Below, in pieces: positions 59,974 through 64,000 of a DNA stretch of 64,000 bases; the first letter of the stretch is position 1, and each line of letters starts with the position of its first letter. The position numbers and the translations under genes were made by a program. The notes under the pieces are model-generated. The model did no database searches, was not told the DNA's origin, and saw nothing but the letters and a program-made list of their open reading frames with translations. Location of the stretch: assembly GCA_029880855.1 (NCBI GenBank), contig JAOUNS010000009.1, positions 1-64,000 of the forward strand, read 5' to 3'. This DNA comes from Gammaproteobacteria bacterium. Its GTDB lineage: Bacteria > Pseudomonadota > Gammaproteobacteria > UBA6429 > Thiohalophilaceae.

Positions 59974-60588
59974 ATGAACTGGCTGGCACATATCTTTATC
60001 TCCAAAGATCATATCGACTACCAGTTGGGTAATCTGTTGGCTGATCCGCTAAAGGGCAGAAGTTGGCAGGGGGCCGCTGTACAGTTTCAGGATGGCTTGA
60101 AAATGCACGGCAGTATCGATGCATTTACGGATGCCCATGCGTTGGTTGCGAGAAGCAAGGCCAGACTGGGTGAGAAAGGCTATTTAAAGGGCGTGGTGAT
60201 CGATCTCGCCTATGACTATCTGTTATTGAAGAACTGGGATAGCTATGCCAGAGTTGGTGTGGAACCGTTTATTCACCGCTTTTACCGGGATGCAGAATCG
60301 GCAATTCAATGTTACCCGGACCATGCCAGACACTTTGTCTCCCGGGTGATACATTCCAACTATCTCACCAGTTACGGCTCTTTTGCCGGTTTGGCTGCGG
60401 CTCTGCAACGCATTGATTATCGACTCTCTGCACGCGTTCTGGCCCGTGAGTCGGCACAGGACTACCTGCCTGCCCTGCGCAAGGAAATGACCGGAATTGA
60501 AGCTGACTTTAAACGATTTTTCCCCGATCTCATCGACCATTTCAAGAGAAATGCAGGGCCGTCTCAGGGAATGCACTGGTTAAAGTGA
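59974..60588 (+). CDS. acpH: ACP phosphodiesterase (AcpH)
   Basis: A 204-residue protein matching AcpH/DUF479: MNWLAHIFISKDHIDYQLGN, LLADPLKGR, MHGSIDAFTDAHALV, DLAYDYLLLKNWD and VIHSNYLTSYGSF. It removes phosphopantetheine from acyl carrier protein. It is probably expressed alone, and converges with the antiporter gene. Confidence 0.9.
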   Translation: MNWLAHIFISKDHIDYQLGNLLADPLKGRSWQGAAVQFQDGLKMHGSIDAFTDAHALVARSKARLGEKGYLKGVVIDLAYDYLLLKNWDSYARVGVEPFIHRFYRDAESAIQCYPDHARHFVSRVIHSNYLTSYGSFAGLAAALQRIDYRLSARVLARESAQDYLPALRKEMTGIEADFKRFFPDLIDHFKRNAGPSQGMHWLK

Positions 60589-60620
60589 CCCGGTTCGGCA
60601 CTGGCATGGCAATTCATTGC

Positions 60621-62309
60621 TTACACCTGTCTGCCTGCCAGACGTAAAGCCAGGTAAAACAGCAAAATTGCTGTCGCATAACTCAATACCACTGGTAATC
60701 CCAATGCGGCTGGGAGATAACCGATCAACAGGGCTGTTACACCCACCGTCAAGGCATAGGGGAGTTGTGTTTTGACGTGATCCAGATGGTCACAGGCGCC
60801 GGCGATGGAACTCATGATCGTGGTGTCCGATATTGGCGAACAGTGATCACCGAAGATGGCGCCGTCCAGTACCGCACCCAGACTGATCATGGTAATCAAC
60901 CCGTATTGATTGCCATCCAGCGCAAAGGCGACGGGGATAGCTGTCGGGATCAGGATAGCCATGGTGCCCCAACTGGTGCCGGTACCAAATGAGGTCAGTG
61001 ATGCCGCCAGAAAAACCATAGCCGGGTACCAGAGAGGTGAGATACTCTGGCCAATCGTCGCCACCAAAAACTCTCCGGTATTGAGATCATCACAGCCGGC
61101 TTTTAGCGACCAGGCCAACAGTAAAATCATCATCGGCAACAAACTGCTGCGAATGCCGCTTTTGGCCGCCAGGAGAATGTGTTGAATGTTTGCCCTGGCG
61201 ATGGTCAGTGCGCAGGCTGTTGCAGTGAGGACACCGGTCGCTGATGCCAGTAGCAAGATAGTACTATTGTTCTTTGTTTTGGAAATGACATCCAGCCAGT
61301 TTACCGGGTTGAAAATGGCAAACAAACTGGATTGCATTTGTTGCAAACCGCCACCATCTATCCACAATCCACCCAACAAGACAATAAACAGACAGGCAAA
61401 GGGTATAGCCGCCGTTCCAATACGTGGTTGGATGCCTGAAGCCGGTTGTTCAACAGAAAATGCGGTTGATGTCATGGGAACGGCATCATCCGCCAATAAT
61501 TTACCTTCACAGCAGGCTCTTCGTTCTGCAACCAACATGGTGCCATAGTCACGCCGCTGTTGGATATTCAGGAAGACAAACACCAGCATCAGGATGCAAT
61601 AGAAACGATAGGGCAGGGCGTCGAAGAACATGGCATAGCCGTCTTTTGCGATACCCAGGCCGGCGCCGGTTTTGCCGAACAGACCGGTTTCATATCCGAT
61701 CCAGGTGCTGATGACGGCCAGACCCGCGACCGGCGCACTGGTGGCATCAATGATAAAGGCGAGTTTTTCACGGCTGATTTTATATTTGTCACTGAGCGGT
61801 CGCATGGAAGAACCGACGATCATGGTATTGGCGTAATCATCGATAAATACCACCAGCCCCAGTAAGGCGGTGGTCAGTTTGGTTGAACGTCTGGATTTGG
61901 CCCATGACTGTAATTTGTCAGCAACTGCAGTGAGCCCGCCGGCCAAGATGATGATGGCAATCATCATCAGGATCAGTACCACGAAACCCAGTATTTTCAG
62001 ACTCCACGGGTCAGTCAGTGCAGATAAAACATACTTTATGGCAACCCAACTGCCGGTCGATACGCCATTGATGATAGAAGGTTCAGTCCGCAATCCCACC
62101 AGCAGACCACCTGCCAGAATGGCAATAGCCAGACTCGGGATCAATTTGTGTGTAGTGTAAGCCAGTACTACTGCCAGGAGAGGCGGAACGAGACTGTACC
62201 ATGCGCCGACTTTATCAAACGGACCAATTGGTTGATAAAAGAATCCTGTCAACAGCAGGAGAAAAAAAATCAAGGCAGCGGTACTATGGCGTAGCAAAAG
62301 GTGCGTCAT
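60621..62309 (-). CDS. NhaC-family Na+/H+ antiporter
   Basis: A 562-residue transporter with about 12 or more membrane segments. The NhaC family features DDYANTMIVGSSMRPLSDKY (~residues 165-184), FGTGTSWGTMAILIPTAIPV and GDHCSPISDTTIMSSIAGAC are present. It probably exchanges sodium or another ion/organic cation for protons. No partner genes. Confidence 0.88.
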   Translation of the reverse strand: MTHLLLRHSTAALIFFLLLLTGFFYQPIGPFDKVGAWYSLVPPLLAVVLAYTTHKLIPSLAIAILAGGLLVGLRTEPSIINGVSTGSWVAIKYVLSALTDPWSLKILGFVVLILMMIAIIILAGGLTAVADKLQSWAKSRRSTKLTTALLGLVVFIDDYANTMIVGSSMRPLSDKYKISREKLAFIIDATSAPVAGLAVISTWIGYETGLFGKTGAGLGIAKDGYAMFFDALPYRFYCILMLVFVFLNIQQRRDYGTMLVAERRACCEGKLLADDAVPMTSTAFSVEQPASGIQPRIGTAAIPFACLFIVLLGGLWIDGGGLQQMQSSLFAIFNPVNWLDVISKTKNNSTILLLASATGVLTATACALTIARANIQHILLAAKSGIRSSLLPMMILLLAWSLKAGCDDLNTGEFLVATIGQSISPLWYPAMVFLAASLTSFGTGTSWGTMAILIPTAIPVAFALDGNQYGLITMISLGAVLDGAIFGDHCSPISDTTIMSSIAGACDHLDHVKTQLPYALTVGVTALLIGYLPAALGLPVVLSYATAILLFYLALRLAGRQV

Positions 62310-62471
62310 GTAGATGAAAAATATTATTGTGTTTTATTTTTTTTGATGTTTAATGAATTGAGTATACACCATCAATTCAGATGTGAAGGTATGCTGCGCA
62401 AAATGTCTTGCCCGGATGATGCCGGTTTGCATTTCCGAACAAGCGGTTGATTCAACACCACAGTTGCATAT

Positions 62472-62987
62472 TCAGCGGATATCTTCAATAGCACTTTTCT
62501 TTTGCAAAATGGTGGGACGGATTACCGCGTAACCCAGTGATTGCCAGTGGGCCAGTTCAGTGATCGCGGAGGGTACGACTTCCACAAAATCAAGAAAGTC
62601 TGCCGGTTTATAGCCATATTCATCCATAACCAGACCGCAGACCTTGTATTTCACACCGAAGTCCGCGTAGTACTTCATACGAGCCACCGTATCCTTATAT
62701 TTGTGCCGATTTTTTTTCACCGTAGTGACGATCTCGGTACCGTGAATGATGACAATGATCTCCATCTCTTCAGGCACATAGCTGTAGGGTTCTTCCAGCA
62801 GGGGGTTAAGATATGACCGTATCCAGTACAGGGCTGAATTGATCTTTGCCGGTTCATCGAAGTAAAAATCAAACACCACTTTTTGTGGTTTGTAAGGAGT
62901 GTAAACAAACCGATTGTTTTCGGTTGCCGCTGCCGGTGAGAGGCAGAAGAGGAGGAGTAGCAGACAAGATGTTTTGAGGTGATGCAT
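62472..62987 (-). CDS. DsrE-like periplasmic protein
   Basis: A 171-residue protein from the ATG at 62987, chosen because it opens a signal peptide (LKTSCLLLLLFCLSPAAA); the longer frame to 63089 adds a second, less likely leader. The fold is DsrE/DsrF-like (KVVFDFYFDEPAKINSALYW, MEIIVIIHGTEIVTTVKKN, KYKVCGLVMDEYG, with Cys at ~113). Such proteins bind sulfur or haem ligands. It precedes the outer membrane protein gene on the same strand. Confidence 0.75.
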   Translation of the reverse strand: MHHLKTSCLLLLLFCLSPAAATENNRFVYTPYKPQKVVFDFYFDEPAKINSALYWIRSYLNPLLEEPYSYVPEEMEIIVIIHGTEIVTTVKKNRHKYKDTVARMKYYADFGVKYKVCGLVMDEYGYKPADFLDFVEVVPSAITELAHWQSLGYAVIRPTILQKKSAIEDIR

Positions 62988-63071
62988 GGCAAATCCACTG
63001 ACCGACTTTATACAACATATATAGCAGTCAGTCGGGATAAAATACAGTGATTGACTGTCTGGTGTGGCAGT

Positions 63072-63098
63072 AAAAAAAAACCGGAACAAAAGTTCCGG
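63072..63098 (-). terminator. Rho-independent terminator after the outer membrane protein gene
   Basis: On the minus strand CCGGAAC-TTTT-GTTCCGG is followed by a run of nine T residues (AAAAAAAAA at 63072-63080 on the + strand). It ends transcription of the gene at 63126-63884. Confidence 0.85.
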
Positions 63099-63125
63099 CT
63101 TTTATTCTTACGGTGCTCGGTTCGT

Positions 63126-63884
63126 TTAGAAGTGCAGGAACAGATTAATGAACGGGCCGCTGAAGGTCATGCTGGCGGTAACCGCGTCCAAACCGTCCAG
63201 TTTGATCGATACGTCACGAATACCACCTTCGATACCGAATGGCAAAGCGGATTTATAAACAACCTTGGCAGTGATATCAGAGATTTCGTTGTCACCGATG
63301 TTCAGTGAACTGCCTTCCACGCCCACATAAATACCTGACAGGGGGATGGTCACACCGACTGCGCCATAGATCATGGGAATGGTGCCTGAGATCACGTTTC
63401 TGCTGGTAACACCGCTGCGTGTGATGGAGACATAACCGTCAAGCATCTTTGCCGTAATACCGATATCCAGAGAAACGATATTGTCCAGGATCTGGAAATA
63501 GGCGGTGACGTCCTGATGATCCAGCACCAGCTTGCTCGAGATGCTTTCAGATACATTGTATGTGGTGCCACCGTAACTGAATGGCGTAGAGACTACACCG
63601 GAACCGCTGGTGGACAGACCGGATTTGCTGACTTTGACATTCGGGATAAGCGGTACGGGATGCTCGAAAACAGCATATACGAAGGTATCCTGTTCATCGG
63701 CAAGTTTTAAATCATTTTTCAAGTCGACATTGACAAGGTCAATATATCGAACGGTACCACTTACGTCATGGTCCCAGATACCGCCACCAACCTTGATACC
63801 GATAAAATCGGCACTGGCCGTCTGGGCAAATAATCCGAGCGACAGCGCGAAGAAGCAGGAAGTCAATTTTTTGGAATTCATCAT
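63126..63884 (-). CDS. TIGR04219-like outer membrane beta-barrel protein
   Basis: A 252-residue protein with signal peptide (LTSCFFALSLGLFAQTASA) and C-terminal Phe (INLFLHF), an outer-membrane signature. The FIGIKVGGGIWDHDVSGTVR start and alternating beta strands are typical of the family. A minus-strand Shine-Dalgarno (AAAGGTAA) precedes the start codon. Function unknown. Confidence 0.85.
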   Translation of the reverse strand: MMNSKKLTSCFFALSLGLFAQTASADFIGIKVGGGIWDHDVSGTVRYIDLVNVDLKNDLKLADEQDTFVYAVFEHPVPLIPNVKVSKSGLSTSGSGVVSTPFSYGGTTYNVSESISSKLVLDHQDVTAYFQILDNIVSLDIGITAKMLDGYVSITRSGVTSRNVISGTIPMIYGAVGVTIPLSGIYVGVEGSSLNIGDNEISDITAKVVYKSALPFGIEGGIRDVSIKLDGLDAVTASMTFSGPFINLFLHF

Positions 63885-64000
63885 AAAGATTACCTTTGGG
63901 TAATGAACAAAAAGTGTTTAGTTAAGTATTAGCATAATCGACCAATAATCAAGAGATTAAAGGTTTATATCGATAATTTGATGAACAGAGCACATAATTA

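Noticed and set aside
1-64000. CRISPR array or tRNA/rRNA genes
   Set aside because: No regularly spaced short direct repeats with unique spacers and no tRNA-like cloverleaf or rRNA sequence were recognised by reading.

Overview
The window looks like a chromosomal segment of a gammaproteobacterium. The evidence is the conserved gene order: nadB divergent from rpoE-rseA-rseB-rseC-degP/mucD, then lepA-lepB-DUF4845-rnc-era-recO-pdxJ, cysM-rlmD, nagZ-(mscS)-hpt-mtnP-csiV-mfd as in Pseudomonas-like genomes, and sdhCDAB-sdhE-ygfX beside ygfZ. The exosortase locus and the TIGR04219-type outer-membrane protein would suit an environmental, possibly Chromatiales/Thiotrichales-like lineage, but I cannot name the genus from sequence alone.

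Layout. (1) 1-10.1 kb is an AT-rich accessory region. It holds the end of an IS3-family element, then small, mostly unrecognised genes nearly all on the + strand. Between them lie at least six copies of a ~57-bp imperfect palindrome (terminal arms CAGAGAACAATTGTTTC / GAAATTATTCTCTG), most placed just after stop codons. (2) 10.3-14.0 kb is a compact three-gene exosortase system: a VIT/vWA membrane protein with a PEP-CTERM tail, an exosortase and an EpsI-like protein. (3) 14.0-47.0 kb is core genome: an HDOD protein, YgfZ, succinate dehydrogenase, NadB, the sigma-E envelope-stress operon, the LepA-PdxJ cluster, CysM, RlmD, NagZ, purine salvage (MTI phosphorylase plus Hpt), CsiV, a deformylase and Mfd. 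(4) 47.1-54.5 kb is an AT-rich island. It contains an array of integron gene cassettes with seven attC-like sites and no integrase in the window. Three adjacent single-gene cassettes encode proteins of anti-phage types: a TIR-domain protein, an OLD-like ATPase-TOPRIM protein and a SIR2-like protein. The island is bounded by ~153-bp direct repeats of the 5' end of mfd; the distal copy is a diverged pseudogene fragment. (5) 54.9-59.9 kb looks like a toxin-immunity region, probably type VI secretion related: a ketosynthase-fold protein without catalytic residues, an AHH-type nuclease, two tandem DUF1629/Imm11-like immunity paralogues, then a caspase/CHAT-like protein and a lipoprotein. (6) 59.97-64 kb holds AcpH, an NhaC-type antiporter, a DsrE-like periplasmic protein and a TIGR04219-like outer-membrane protein.

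The most noteworthy signals are the attC array with its defence cassettes, the mfd direct repeats that bound it, and the palindromic repeat family in the first 7 kb. All family assignments were made by reading motifs, without database searches.
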